A DNA stretch of 64,000 nt from Venturia oleaginea (GCA_013176395.1 JABMLP010000003.1:1922001-1986000); one strand, 5' to 3'; counted from the first letter of the stretch, positions 25,979-37,979 are shown. Numbers and translations: made by a program. Notes: generated by a model not told the origin, from the sequence alone.

Positions 25979-27417
25979 TTAAAACATGGACTCCTTGGGA
26001 TCCTTAATGTCCTTCGGCAAGTCTGCCACCGCTTTTTCCAGCTTCTTCACTCCCTCCCGTACTTGCCTATCCCGTTGAATCAGCTCCTATGACTTCGTCA
26101 ACCGTTTCTGCCAGAAAATCTCGACCCCCGTTACCATTTCCAGTGGAATCAGAGAATATAATATTAGGAACAAGTTGCCTCGCCAATGCTCTCTCCCATA
26201 ACTCGTCATATACCTCCGCGCTTTCGATCCTCAAGTTCGCCATGTCGGGGTTTTCTTCAGTATTTACGGGACTACGCAGGACTGCTGCCAGTCGATTCTC
26301 CAAGAATCGAGGATCGTTCCGCTCTTCATCTCCGTCTTGTCTCGCTATCTCTTCCCTTCGCTGTAAAGCTTGTTCAACTTGCTGCGCCATAAGATGGTGA
26401 AGAGATGTAAGTTTTGTATATCCGATGGACTGGATTCTACCATTTCCACCATCGCCTTGCCCACCAACATCCAAAGTACCATCGAAACCATAGTCCATCC
26501 TGCCTCTCATGTTGAATACTTGCCCTTGCGTATCGAGGGAAAAGAAAGGCCCATCGATATCAGGGTATCTGCGCCGATGTTGGAAATACTGAGTCCTTCT
26601 GTCTATTTCTATCCTGAAGTTACATGGCTGGCATTCTGTTCGCGATATTATATTCTCTAAGGATTTAGTGAGTTGGCATTGTGTACTGGTTAGATTGCCA
26701 TTGCTGTTGTTTCATCACTCAAAAATCGTTCTGAATGAACAGGATTGAAAGCCTGCTCGCTTGCCCAGCACAAAAAGACGAACAAACTCGAACTCCAAGC
26801 GACAATCAAAAACGATTCCTCCTCTTCGCCATCTCGAGTCCCAGGAAAGAATGGAGTCGTGTCATACTCAGTCCACGGACCATTCTTCCCACCATCCTTA
26901 CCCCCTCCACGATTTCCATCTCTCAAAGCGTCAGCTCCTGGGAACAGTGCGTCAAAGGTCGCTGTATCTTGGGCAGAATACATATCCCCCTGCATCAATT
27001 GCTCAATCTGTTCATCGGTGCATTTGAGCTTACCGTTGGCCTCGTGAGCTGGTTGTTGTTCACCACTAAATGCATTCCTCATAATATCGTCGAATTCCAG
27101 ATCGCTCATAAAACCCGCTGGTACGCTTCGTGAGTTCCTAGGCACATTAAAGGCATTCAACGAGCCGAACTCAAACCCATCTGAATTTCCCACGCCATTC
27201 ATCATATTAAGCTCATTCCCAACAGCACGCTAACGACCTTCCTGATCAAACCCATGCAAATTCATCTGCTCGGCTTTACATCACCCCCATCCATCGCATC
27301 AGTATACTGATTACGATTCGACACAGCAGACACACCAGCTAGACTACTTGCATCCATAGCTCCGACACCATCCATCTGATTATAAGTAACAGCTTTATTA
27401 GGAATAACCGCAACCAT
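25979..27417 (-). CDS. Unrecognised multi-exon protein (gene model uncertain)
   Basis: Coding signal on the minus strand begins at ATG 27417. Exon 1 (27417-27280) joins exon 2 (from 27229) through a clean 50-bp intron (GTAAAG...GTTAG) that keeps the frame. Exon 2 encodes a Gly/Asp-rich acidic segment (FMSDLEFDDIMRNAF, CTDEQIEQLMQGDM). A downstream exon in the region 26660-26067 carries a cysteine pair and aromatic cluster (ECQPCNFRIEIDRRTQYF) and a helical part (LMAQQVEQALQRREEI). The link between them could use donor GTTTGT near 26785 and acceptor CTTAG near 26662. A last coding-like segment (QVREGVKKLEKAVADL, stop at 25979) is in another frame, so either one more intron or a frameshift lies near 26090. 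No family is recognised. It may be intact or a young pseudogene. Confidence 0.4.
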
Positions 27418-28045
27418 CACCTACACGAATTTTTTCCATCCTCCCCATCTCTCGCTCTTCCCACACACCACGACAAAACGAAGAAAACCGACAACTTGGA
27501 GAGTGGGATAACTCGCGAGGCGAAAAGACCATTCATCACTTACATCATCACCACCACCGCCAATACCTCAAAAATAGTTCAAATTACTAAACCTTCCTCG
27601 CAAACTTCGCAACAAAATCTATCGCTACCTCCTAAGCCACCCACAGGACATCACACCCTTCTCCCACATCAACCAGGCAAAAGAAGAATTCTAAATGTTG
27701 GAATGTATAGGTCACGCAATCGGATTACGTGACGAGGGGGGTTGTCCTTTCATCCCGTCTTTGTAGACTAAGAACGACAACAATTGCACCCAGAAATACA
27801 GCCTTTATTGTTCGCTTTCAAGACCCACTTACGACATCCTTTCCTTACCATGTGACACTAACACTAAACTCTCCAAAACCGACCCATCCAAAAAATTTGA
27901 CATCGACATTTCCCACACAGACAATCAATTACAAGGCGACACTAAACAAGTCCCCAGGATGAGAACAAATATATCCTCCATTATCCCGATCTTTTGGAGT
28001 CCAAACATTAACAAGCCTATTTAACTTACGTGTAGGAACAATATG
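27418..28045. other. Intergenic, AC-rich
   Basis: Upstream of the unrecognised gene. No gene seen. It ends at the ATATG target duplication of the solo LTR. Confidence 0.4.
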
Positions 28046-28276
28046 TGTTACGCTGAACGAGCAAAACAGAGTTATTCGGAAGTAGATTCAACACGAACTT
28101 AACGATAGGAGCCGATGAACAGAACGAGTGTCACCCTGTGACTTGACTGTATTGACTGCAGAGGTTAAGTACACCGTTGCATCTGCATGCATATATATGC
28201 ATGTCAATGCATTCCTTGGCATCTATCACGTGCACTATGCCTGAGGTATCAAGGACTGGCATGCCACTGTTCAACA
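28046..28276 (-). mobile_element. Solo Copia LTR with 5-bp target-site duplication
   Basis: 231 bp, starting TGTTACGCTGAACG and ending CTGTTCAACA, flanked by ATATG at 28041-28045 and 28277-28281. Nearly identical to the LTR at 44553-44783. Orientation is given relative to the Copia coding strand there. Confidence 0.9.
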
Positions 28277-28281
28277 ATATG

Positions 28282-28925
28282 TTTATTTTATACTCGCCTT
28301 CCTACTAGGTAGATATAAATGATATCATCGATTTCCTCGCGCGTTATCCAGGAAGGAAGTCTTTTCAATAGACGCTTCGGGTACTCGTCCACGGACTGAT
28401 CGCATGCAAGGGACGAATACGCGTTGACGATACCAAGGGGAGAATGGTATTAGTTTTCATGTTCGATGATCCCTTTGATTTATAATGGCTGTTCTAAATG
28501 ACGGGGGGAGGGAATGAAGACCAAGCTTGGAGAATGTTATGATGAAGGCTTGGAGGGATGTGGATAGGGGAGGATTATTCTGATTAGACGCGCGGAAGGT
28601 TAGTATGTCGCCAAGGTTCACTGGGACGGGATTTAGGGCGGGCAATGGGTGACCATGATCTGCAATCATCTTTCACAAATCAGTATGCAACTTCAATGGC
28701 AGCCAGTTCCAATTACTGCAGGAGCGAAACAAGATTTGAGGACTATGCGCGTTACAAACATGTTCACTTGATATCATGCAGGTACTCCGAGAAAGCAGAG
28801 CGAGAGATATTTTTCATCGAGAACCAGCTTCAATGCGATATCATATCAACATCATATATACAAGCGGGGCGACGTCGGATCCCAGCAGACAGATGGGTAT
28901 AAGCGATAGACTGACTGAAATACAT
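28282..28925. other. Intergenic between solo LTR and SURNod19-like gene
   Basis: No recognisable gene. This is the 3' flank of the minus-strand secreted-protein gene. Confidence 0.4.
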
Positions 28926-30713
28926 TCACCTCCTTTTTCCAAACCATCCCTTGGAGAAAGGCTTCGCAAAGATGAAGTTGGCGAGAGCCATACCCTCAGC
29001 TTCGGAATCGGCATGGTTGTTGTCAGGCCGCCTGTCGAGTGTTAGCACCATGTATTTCCAAGCGTAGTGGAACGGGTATACTCACAATCGGTGCTTGGTC
29101 AAGTCGTACTCGCTGGTGACGTAAACCTTATCGCCCTTCTTGATAGGGATAGGGGTATCACAAGGGGTGTACCCAGTGATAGTCTCCCATTTAGAGCCGT
29201 CGAGACTGGCCACTGCGCCTCCTTCTTTGCCATAGATAGCCCTGGCCTCGCAGACCTCCTTGCCGTTGAGGAAAATTTTGACGTTGACACCACCATCGTG
29301 GATACTGTCCACCATTAGCTGAGACTTCTATAGGAAGGGGAGGTGCATTGGAAACGTACTGCGGCGTAAAGTTCATGAAGTAGCCATTGTCGGTAACAGT
29401 CCATTCGTCACCCTTGTAGATAACGGGCTTATCCTTAGACGGGTGGAAGATTCCCTTCTCCTTATCCTCGCATGCATCAGCGGTGAGGGCACCCATGCCG
29501 ACATCGAGCATATCAGCAGCTTTGCCAGGGACCCACTCAATATCGAGGGCGAGGTAAAGTTCCTTCTCGACAGGATCGTAGTTAACGATTTCGGAGGTCA
29601 GTTGCATACGGCCAGTCTTGCCAATCCAGTATCCGGACTTGACATTACTACCTGGGCGAGCTGAGAAGGGATTGCCGGAGCCCATGGAGCCACCGCCACC
29701 AATGAAGACCCCCATACCCAGTTGACGCTTGGCAAGAGGGACCGAACGACCACCGTGACCGTGGGACATGCCAGCCATGCCGCCAGCGGCGGCGGGTGCC
29801 TCAGCAGAAGCGGGAGCGACAGTAGTTGGAGGAGCCACAGTAGCAGGGGGAGCCGCAGCAGCAGGGGGGGGCCGCAGCAGCAGGGGGGGCCGCAACAGCT
29901 GGGGGAGCTGCAGCGGCAGGAGGCGCCGCAACAGTTGGGGGAGCTGCAGCGGCAGGAGGCGCCGCAACAGTTGGGGGAGCCGCAACAGCTGGAGGGGCAG
30001 GGGTAGGTGGTGCAGCACCATGTGAGCCGCCATGTGCTGCACCACCATGGTTCATACCAGCCATACCTCCACCACTAGCAGACTTCGCTCCACCTCCCAT
30101 ACCTCCCATCGGTGGGATTTGAGAGATTGTAGCTCCATTCTTACATTTTGGAGGCATGACAGGCGGGTTGATTTGCGACTTCCCACTCAAATCAGCAAGA
30201 ATGATATGATGCAAGTAAACTCCATTGGCGACATCAGCTTGTTTCCCGTCCTTGTAAGCGAAATTTGCCATAGCCTTGTAGACAGTACAGTCTTTACACG
30301 GCGGTTCAATGGCGCCGCCTGGGGTATCACTGTTCGGGTCTAGCTTGATGCCAGAAGTACTGAAACCAGTTGCTGCGTGCGTGGCCTGTCCGAGGTTAGT
30401 CGATATCTTGCGTTGCTGACAGGTGCGGTGGGGGGATACTGACATTGTTTGCTGGGAGCTTGTAAGGACCATACATGTAGATAGCACGAGTTGCCTTGGG
30501 GTCATATTCAGGTGTCAACTTTTTTAATACAGTCGCCGTCTTCGCAGCGCCCATAAATGATGTTAAGATACTGCCGAGCTGTCGTGCCTCTGCTCACTTG
30601 TCAGCGACATGTACTGGTACTGCGTAGACATCAAATTAGAGAATACCTAGATCTTCTTTAGGGAGTGCAGAGGCTCCAGCTAATAAAAGCGAAAAAGGAA
30701 TGAGAGTCTTCAT
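28926..30713 (-). CDS. Secreted SURNod19/PHM-like protein with homopolymer frameshift
   Basis: Five exons: 30713-30647, 30589-30444, 30385-29360, 29304-29086, 29031-28926. It opens with a signal peptide (MKTLIPFSLLLAGASALP). The first domain has a paired-His motif YLHHIILADLSG and Cys pairs. An Ala/Pro repeat linker of 12-residue units (AAPPTVAAPPAA) follows, then a second domain with HIHDGGVNVKIFLNG and CEARAIYG. Such HH and HxH motifs in two β-domains fit the copper-monooxygenase-like fold annotated as 'stress up-regulated Nod 19' in fungi; that is family inference. All exon junctions keep frame except within the repeat: an 8-G run (29864-29871, plus strand) shifts the frame, and one base fewer restores a 520-residue protein. 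As written, translation would end at 29801. Sequencing error, polymorphism or pseudogenisation are all possible. Confidence 0.7.
29862..30000. repeat. 36-bp coding minisatellite with G-homopolymers
   Basis: Tandem units of about 36 bp (GCCGCAACAGTTGGGGGAGC... and variants) encode the Ala/Pro linker. G runs of 8 (29864-29871) and 7 (29883-29889) lie at its downstream end in the gene's direction. Confidence 0.8.
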
Positions 30714-32328
30714 CGTGTTAATCGGTTATTGGAAGAAAGAATGAGAAGGCGCTGGGAATGGGAAAGCCTAAGTATTGTGAGAGTCTTATACCTAATCAGT
30801 GTTCATAAGTCAGTCCACTGCGTGAATAAGGGTACTTCGCGGAATTCATGGATTCCGTGCAAAGTTACAGAGGTCAGGGGTACGAGGCCAGAACTTCTTG
30901 AGAGACCTGGAAGCAGATTAAATCAGCGGATAGTACTAACAGATGGTCGAAGCTACCCTGGTCGCTGATGCAACTTTGCACACAATCTACGGAACATCAA
31001 CACACCTTGTCGACTCCGTAGTTTCTATGGAATTTAATCAATCTCGAGGTCTGGAGTGAATGGACAGAGTACAACACGAGGCAGTCGATATTACCCTATC
31101 TCCCGGCCCAAGTCAGTCAGTACCCTGTCCTCGTATGAGCTGTTTATATTGCTTGAAGAAGTAACGGCTTACCTGTAGAAATCGTAGTCACTACCTCTTC
31201 GGGACTCGCTCCCGCGGGAAGCTAGGGTGTAGGACCAGCTACTACAAGGCAGGGCATCAACGTGCATTAAGGCGGGATTAGTAAGTAATCTTCTAAAAAC
31301 TATGCCCTATAGCAAAGCCTAGCTGAAACACGTAGATTAGTTAACTTACCCCTTAAGTGACTTTCAAGTAAATGTATTACCTTAGTGTATATCAAAATTG
31401 GGAGCGTCAGAGGGCTCATTGAGTCAAGTACTCAGTCTGTCGGTCAGTCCGTCAGTCAAAAAAGAAAACAACAAAAGAAAACCATCTTGTTTTGCATGTT
31501 GATGCAACAAGCATAACAAGACCATATAGCGCCTTAACTATTGATTGAAGTTCTCTTTTTACACGACCGCCACGTAGGGCATGGTCGATGTTGGACCCTG
31601 GCTAAGATCCTGCCACAACATGACCCGTGCGCGTACGAGGGCTTGGGATTCGGATGAGATCTACCATATCTACTTTATGTGAGAGATCCGAGCTCCGGTG
31701 AACGGCCTGCCACGTGTCGTGCGGGCCTTTACGACCTCGCGCGTGAACAGAGGCGCAACCAGTTATGGTCTGATCCTGTGATTCAGGCTCACGGACAAGA
31801 TCTATCTATTCAGTCGGTCGAGTGTAAGCCGCAGCCATTGGAGATGAGATTTTCGAAGTTGCCCGAGCATGAAAACAGTTGTGTAGGGATTCCATGGAAG
31901 CGAGGGCATCTAATTTGGAAATGTCCCCCGATCACAGCCGTATCGCTATAGGTCAAACAAGACTTATCAAAACTTGGACAGTGACTTACTATTCTTGAAC
32001 CGGATTGTAGGGCCATATACTACGACATTCAATACAGGGTGTGGACTTGACGGACTATCACTTTGTTATACCTTCTCGATCAGCAAAAATAAGTAAAGGA
32101 GCATTGTATAGTTCATACAGCGATTGGTGCAGCGCGACCAATTTCAACCGGGAAGCCTCTTTCGGAGGTCCAAAACTAATCTCTGCTCAATAACTGATCG
32201 ATGCCGAATGTCGCGCATGTTGGAAGGGTTTGGATCTCGCGAATCATTCATTCGCTTGTCAAGTCGACATTCTCGACATCCAAGGATCTTTCTTTAGATT
32301 TAATTGTTTCCTTTGGCTTGCGCTTGCC
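30714..32328. other. Long intergenic stretch, no gene recognised
   Basis: 1.6 kb including a (GTCNGTCA)n-like patch at 31436-31460. Short ORFs show no domain. Confidence 0.4.
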
Positions 32329-33030
32329 TTAGAGTTTCATCTTCGCGGGTGGCAATCGATTGCATATTCCGCCTGGCATGCCTTTCCATTCCTCAACAAC
32401 CTTCTCAAGCTTGGTCTTGATTGACTGTCTCGCATCATTCCGTGCCATTCCACCACGCAGAAACTTTTCGTATTCGGTCATGTTGTGCCGAATGAACGCC
32501 CTCACAGCCAGATTTACGGATTCCTTGAACACAACTGACGCAGTTCGCCCAACACGACCACTTCGTTTTTTCAACGTGTGACTTGAAATATCTGAAACCA
32601 GGTTGCGTGGGATGTTTGGGAAAGAGTCTTCGATTTGCAGCTCAGCTTTGTGGTTGAGACGAGCATCTTTTGCAGCCACTGCTGCTTGTCGTGTTGACTT
32701 GGTTTCCTGGTGCGCAGCGATGACGGAGGTGAAGACTGCGCGTGGGATACGAATACCAAGAGTTCTCCTCCGTTGGTCTCGAACGACGTAGAGCTTTTCG
32801 CCTGCCTGGTTGGTCTTCTTTCGGCTGTCGCTGTTAGATTGTCGTGGTTCAAAGGTGTCAATCACGTGAAAACAGTACCAATTGGATGTTAAGTAAACGT
32901 TTCCTGATTGGTATTAGAAATGACCTCGCTTCGGATGAAATTGGATTCTACTACCTTTGCGTACCAAGACGTAGCCTTTCGGCATAGGCGTCGATGGCGA
33001 AACCACCATATCACCGCCGCTGGATAACAT
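32329..33030 (-). CDS. DUF2293 domain protein
   Basis: Two exons: 33030-32955 and 32903-32329 (651 nt, 216 aa). The 51-bp intron (GTAGTA...AATCAG, TCTAAT upstream) joins MPKGYVLVRKG to NVYLTSNWYCF, reproducing the 'pkG..fVpkGnvYlT..C' opening of the fungal DUF2293 family. The core follows: LYVVRDQRRRTLGIRIP, then FPNIPRNL, SGRVGRTASV, LAVRAFIRHNMTEYEKFL and ARQSIKTKLEKVVEEWKG. Earlier in-frame Mets exist (ATG at 33030 chosen; MPKGYV begins at 32985). The function is unknown. It is small for the family, with only a short tail after the domain. A pogo-type element lies 310 bp upstream. Confidence 0.82.
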
Positions 33031-33339
33031 TGGAATAGATTGCGAAGATCTACCAGAACCACGATCGATAATCCAAATCGTGAGAATCCGAAGTCAGAAG
33101 CATGGACCAAAACGGGAGGACCGAAATTATGATAAGAATGGATGGAATGTTTATCTTTGTTTTTGTTGTGGCACAAGAATGTCGAGCAAAGAGGTGTTGC
33201 GACCATCAAGCCTGTTGCCTAACCGAGTACCGGGATTCCACGGTCGTCAAAGTCTATAGCGCGTCGGGTTGATGGAAGTGGTAAGCTCGCGATAGATGGT
33301 GATGGTCTAGGGTTGAAAGATCGAACGCGGAAATGGATA
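33031..33339. other. Short intergenic between DUF2293 gene and pogo element
   Basis: Promoter side of the DUF2293 gene. Nothing else recognised. Confidence 0.4.
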
Positions 33340-34025
33340 ACGTATTCGATCACCCAACCGGTCAGATCACCCAAGCGGTCAAAATTTGCCAAGATCCCAA
33401 CTACTCTTCTTATTCTACTATGTCTCAACAACGTAATGAGTTACTACTCCAACACGAAGGGAGAATTCAGCTTGCAATCCAAGCTTTGAATACCGGCCAA
33501 CTCCGAAGCCAACGGGCTGCTGCGAGCGCCTTCAACGTGAAACAACAAACCCTCTCCGATCGCGTCAGAGGAGTCCCATTTATCCTCGAAAGACCACCAA
33601 ACGGTCGGAAACTTACCCTTACCGAAGAGCAAACGCCTGTCCGATATATCCTCGACCTCGATTCGCGAGGATTTGCGCCCCGGCTGTGTGAGGTGGCAGA
33701 TATGTACTATAGAGTATGGGACTGCAGCAGCGCAGGTAGCTGCAGAGGCGTCTGTAGCGCCTCAGGGATCGAAGAAGGCTCGTGGTAGTGGTGATCAAGA
33801 AACAGCCCGACCAACTCAACGGCGCTGTGGGAACTGCGGCGCAACTGGGCATAATGCGCGAACTTGCAAAAAAGATATCGAGATATCTTCTGAATCAGAT
33901 AGCAGCACGACGGACTTGAAATCTATTGTTAATAGCGATGAAATTGAAGAGTCGTAATATAAGTTGGTCGTGCCAAGAAATTTGGACGGGTTGGGTGATC
34001 TGACGGGTTGGGTGATCGAATACGT
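33340..34025 (+). mobile_element. Internally deleted pogo/Fot1-like DNA transposon, copy 1 (686 bp)
   Basis: Terminal inverted repeats of ~50 bp begin ACGTATTCGATCACCCAACC on both ends, flanked by a TA duplication (33338-33339, 34026-34027). A transposase start (ATG 33420) encodes a psq/CENP-B-type HTH (GRIQLAIQALNTGQLRSQRA) and FNVKQQTLSDRVRG. After a deletion the frame resumes with the C-terminal CCHC knuckle (CGNCGATGHNARTC) and acidic tail ending at 33957. The DDE catalytic core is missing, so it can only be moved by an enzyme encoded elsewhere. The TIR contains two tandem ~17-bp units. Confidence 0.88.
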
Positions 34026-34027
34026 TA

Positions 34028-34997
34028 TACCAACCTGTTGAAGATCCAAAAATAGACGTCACGTGTCTATTCTTAACGGAACTTCCGTCGAACTGGTATG
34101 GTATACAAATCGCGATACATAACCGTAGTGCTCCTCAACGGTCACGAATCTATGAATTTACACAAACAAGTTAGGTATCAAGAGTTCCCTCCATTCTATC
34201 CCATCCCCCAAAAACCTAACAACCAAGCATCCCCCTCGCTCCAGGAGCATTAACCAGCCCCCCACCAGAATAATTGAGAAAATCTGCATGCAGATACCTT
34301 CCATCATGTGCTGTAGCCCAAAGGCAAGGTTCCTACCCCCTAGAGCGGCACATCGGGTCTAGGGAGCCCATGACTGGCCAGTGGTCCGAAGCCCAAAGAG
34401 ATTGTTTAGTCGAAGCTAGCCCAGAAGCAGATAATCAGGACACCAGAGATTCGGACCATCCACCGTCCAAGAGCCACACTGCACGTCGCTATCCAGCCCG
34501 CTCGGCTCGGCTCGTCGAGAAATTGTTCAGATTCTCGTAGTCACCACGAACAAGACTCTCAAACTTGATCGGCCTTGTTAAGTTTTGCTAAGAATATTTG
34601 AAAGCTCCTGCAAAATGGTCTAAAAGGGTCAAATCCATTGCATCTCGCGTCCAGATACATCTTCGAACTCGCAGCCACTACTTTAGTTCTGACACATTCT
34701 TAGCAAGAAAACTGAAACAAGGGGTAAGAATAGCCTTACGATAAGGCAACTTGGGCTGAAATGCTTTTCCAATCTCGAGTCGAAGGTCCCTCGATTCATG
34801 ACTTTTTCATCTTCGGAAGACATGACTCCATCAAGTACAATTGCTCAACTTGGGATCGACGTCGTTGTATTTCTGGCAATCCAAGCCTTTTCAATTGCCA
34901 GATATTCAACGATATGGATCCTGCGGTGCAGAGCTCGATTAGCGTTTAGTTGTAAAACCAAAAGATTGATTGACAAACCCGCTGTGCCGTTGAGAGT
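34028..34997. other. Intergenic, no gene recognised
   Basis: 3' flank of the thioesterase gene. ORFs at 34274-34540 and 34761-34949 have no domain or splice support. Confidence 0.4.
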
Positions 34998-35981
34998 CTA
35001 AATGGCTGCTTTTGGAGCTGCTTTCGGCCTCAGGATACTCTGCTGTGTCATAGAAGCCACCATCTTTCCATCAGTATCCCACGCCCTGGCCTCGGAGTAT
35101 GTCCTCCCTTCTCCCCCATGGATGGTCATCATCTCCTTGAAATGCCATTGAGACAGGTCGACCTTGTTCGAGAATATCCTCAGCGAGAAATCCAGACTAG
35201 AACATGCACCAGCATCTTCAAGAAACATGTGATTGTGCGAGAGCGGAACAAAAGATAGTGCACCATCCATCCACCAGATCAGGCCAGCTATATGGTCGCT
35301 TTCGGTTCCGAGGGGCGCTTTGGCACGAACCCAGTCTGCGGACGTCTTTTTGACAAATGGAACATTGTCTTGAGATGTTTGAAGATCCTTCGCTATGCCG
35401 TAGAGGTTTTGTGAAAAGATGCTCTCGGGCACAGCTTTCCCTTCGAAGAAACGCATCATGAGTCCAAAGACCACGCTCTCAATCTTAGCCTGCTTCGGAG
35501 TGATTTTGCATTCTTGAATCATCGTCGCATTCACCTCCTCTCGATTTGGACTTGCTTCAAGACTGGTATACCTCCTGATTGGCGGAGTGGTGTATTCCAG
35601 CAACGAAGCCGGTTCTTGAGTCTGAAAATCGGCAATCATCACAGCGCACTTTCGTCGCGTACCGTCATTCTGCTCCTGGCTCATCTCCACAAGGCGTGTG
35701 GCGAAAGTCCGAGTATCTCTCAGCCTTATCACCTTGGCGTATATGTGACGATCATCGGTCGCTGGCCCAAGGTAGTTTCCCGAGATGGAGTAGGCATGGT
35801 ATTGTGGCCCAACGGTTTGGTAGGCTGCGCTCACCCCGGTGGCAATTGTGCAGCCGCCGTAGGCAATGTTCGCAGCGTTACCCATTTTGTCGGGATAGAA
35901 GACGGAAATGTATTCATCTTCTGATGATTGTTTGACGGCGACCTGTTCGACCAGAGTCGAGGCTTTGTTTGACGAAGACAT
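34998..35981 (-). CDS. Acyl-CoA thioesterase, double hotdog (TesB/4HBT_3 type)
   Basis: Single exon, 327 aa from ATG 35981 (context TCCACCATGTC). The frame stays open upstream, but only this Met precedes the conserved domain. The first hotdog contains GNAANIAYGGCTIATGVSAA and YHAYSISGNYLGPA. The second contains DWVRAKAPLG, HNHMFLEDAGACSSLDFSL and WHFKEMMTIHGGEGRTYSEA, ending with MTQQSILRP. The Asp in SSLDFS and Gln in TQQ occupy the places of TesB catalytic residues. It hydrolyses acyl-CoA to free acid and CoA. No C-terminal SKL-like peroxisomal signal is present (end PKAAI), unlike many TesB relatives, so cytosolic or mitochondrial action is possible. Substrate length is unknown. Confidence 0.85.
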   Translation of the reverse strand: MSSSNKASTLVEQVAVKQSSEDEYISVFYPDKMGNAANIAYGGCTIATGVSAAYQTVGPQYHAYSISGNYLGPATDDRHIYAKVIRLRDTRTFATRLVEMSQEQNDGTRRKCAVMIADFQTQEPASLLEYTTPPIRRYTSLEASPNREEVNATMIQECKITPKQAKIESVVFGLMMRFFEGKAVPESIFSQNLYGIAKDLQTSQDNVPFVKKTSADWVRAKAPLGTESDHIAGLIWWMDGALSFVPLSHNHMFLEDAGACSSLDFSLRIFSNKVDLSQWHFKEMMTIHGGEGRTYSEARAWDTDGKMVASMTQQSILRPKAAPKAAI

Positions 35982-36667
35982 GGTGGAGACTGTTGTAAAG
36001 AGCAATGAGCCAAAGGAAGAGCTGCACGTCAAAAGGTAGTTAGGTATGGAGGAAATGCAGAAGGAATGTAGTTTTGACAGAAATTGATGAAAGAGAGGTT
36101 CTCGACAGGTATCTCGATGGATGACAATGGTGGGCGAAACCCAAAATATAGCCACGATGAGAACAAAGCACAGTTCAAGCAAGACCGCAATGCAGTACAA
36201 CATATACCTCCAGCCGGTCAGCGGCCCAACAAGCCAATAGACCAACGATTTTCTCGTTGTCGTTGATGGTTTACTGATCAAAGGGAACCGAAAAGCCGAA
36301 GCCGCGTTGCGCATCTTCGGTGAAAGTCCGGAGGATTGCGTATGGGGCTATCTTCCCATGAAAACACCAACCAATCAATTCACCTCACACAGCCCTCTTT
36401 GTGTCGCCGACTTCTACTATGGTATCACGCTGTTTCAAGAACAGATGGATGGATGTGATAGTTCAAGGTAAAAATAGTAAACAACATCCATGTTTCCCTA
36501 CCCATACGCCAGGATTCCCACTCATTTCGACGTATTAAGGTATCCCGAAATCTATATATGTCGTATCCTTGGCACTGACAGGGGCGGTGCAATCTCTCCA
36601 TCTCAAGGATACCTCAATGTTCGTACAAGAACAATCAACAATCAAGAACACAAGAGACTTATCCATA
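35982..36667. other. Intergenic between thioesterase and pogo copy 2
   Basis: Thioesterase promoter side. An in-frame upstream extension exists but is hydrophobic and unconserved-looking, so I treat it as leader. Confidence 0.4.
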
Positions 36668-37737
36668 ACGTATTCCACCACCGAGCCGGCCACACCACCG
36701 AGCCGGCCACTTTTCCTTGGCACAGCCCTTATCTTCTTCAACACGCAATGTCTCAACAACGCAACGCGATAGCCGTTCAAGAAGAAGGCAGAATTGATCT
36801 CGCTCTTCAGGCCTATACCTCTGGCCAATTTCAAAGCCTACGGCGCGCTGCTGCAGCCTTCAACATCAAACACCAAAGGCCCTCTGATCACCTCATTCAT
36901 CGCATATCCTCCAGCCGCTTGATGTGGTCTGCTTCTCGCCGTTGAAGTGCAAGTACTCTCAACGAGTTCGAGACTTGGCACGCCGACGCGTCTACCATAT
37001 CAACAAAAAAGGCTTCCTCCCAGCCTTCAAAGACGCGTTTTTCGACGTGTTTACAGAAGAGAACTGTCGAAAGGCTTTGACATGGTAGAGCTAGTCCCTA
37101 TTAACGCGGAGGTGGTATTGGATCGCCTTGAAGTACGGCTACGTACCCCACCAGCACCCCCACCGCAGGAGACGCCGTGGCAGTCGAAGAATCCAAGCAA
37201 TACTCAAGAATTTGGATCTCAATCAAAGCTTGTACGCGAATCTTTCACTCGGTCACCAGTTACTGCGCAGACTGGCTTCTCTCAGCTTGTCAAGGGCGCT
37301 GAATTGATGCTGCACCAGAACGCTCTACTTATTGCACGAAACCACGAGCTTGAAGAGCAATTGGCAGTAATGACGAAGCGAAAATCGCGCAAAAGGAAGT
37401 GGATCCAGCAAGGTGGTACTATAGAGTACGGGACTGCAGCAGCTCAGGTAGCTGCTGAGGCGTCTGTAGCGCCTCAGAAATCAAAGAAGGCTCGTGGTAG
37501 TGGTGATCAAGAAACAGCCCGGCCAGCTTTACGGCGCTGTGGGAACTGCGGCGCGACTGGGCACAATGCGCGAAGGTGTAAAAAGGATATTGAGATATCT
37601 TCTGAATCAGATGGCAGCACGACAGACTTGGAATCTATTGTTGATAGCAATAAAATTGAAGAGGTGTAATATGAGTTGGTCGTGCCAAGGAAAAGTGGCC
37701 GGCTCGGTGGTGTGGCCGACTCGGTGGTGGAATACGT
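36668..37737 (+). mobile_element. Internally deleted pogo/Fot1-like DNA transposon, copy 2 (1070 bp)
   Basis: TA duplications (36666-36667, 37738-37739) and TIRs starting ACGTATTCCACCACCGAGCC. Each TIR has two tandem copies of CACCACCGAGCCGGCCA. ATG 36748 starts the HTH part (GRIDLALQAYTSGQFQSLRR), which breaks off. A second frame (36947-37669) encodes the C-terminal part typical of fungal pogo transposases (GFDMVELVPINAEVVLDRLE), a basic helix and the CCHC knuckle CGNCGATGHNARRC. The DDE domain between them is absent. Confidence 0.88.
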
Positions 37738-37979
37738 TATATGTTTATTTCATTATCATTTCATTACTATTTCATACACGTGTACAAAGCCGAATCAACA
37801 ATATACACGACAAAATCCCGCCACCTATTGGCAATAAGAGCCACAACCTCTCACTCATCCCAAGGCCATCAGTATACTTAAATACAATCCAGTCACCACC
37901 GAAAATCCTGCCCGCCGCTAAAATACATTAATACTATATCCTATACTTCCATTTCCAATCCCAACCATCGCCTCCTCTC

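Noticed and set aside
27230..27279. Frameshift plus TAG near the start of the unrecognised gene
   Set aside because: A clean 50-bp phase-0 intron (GTAAAG...TTAG) explains both without invoking damage.
34274..34540. 88-codon ORF downstream of pogo copy 1
   Set aside because: No start context, domain or splice partners.
34998..36314. Extending the thioesterase upstream to the distal start at 36314
   Set aside because: The extra 111 residues are hydrophobic and unlike the family; ATG 35981 has a strong context and directly precedes the domain.
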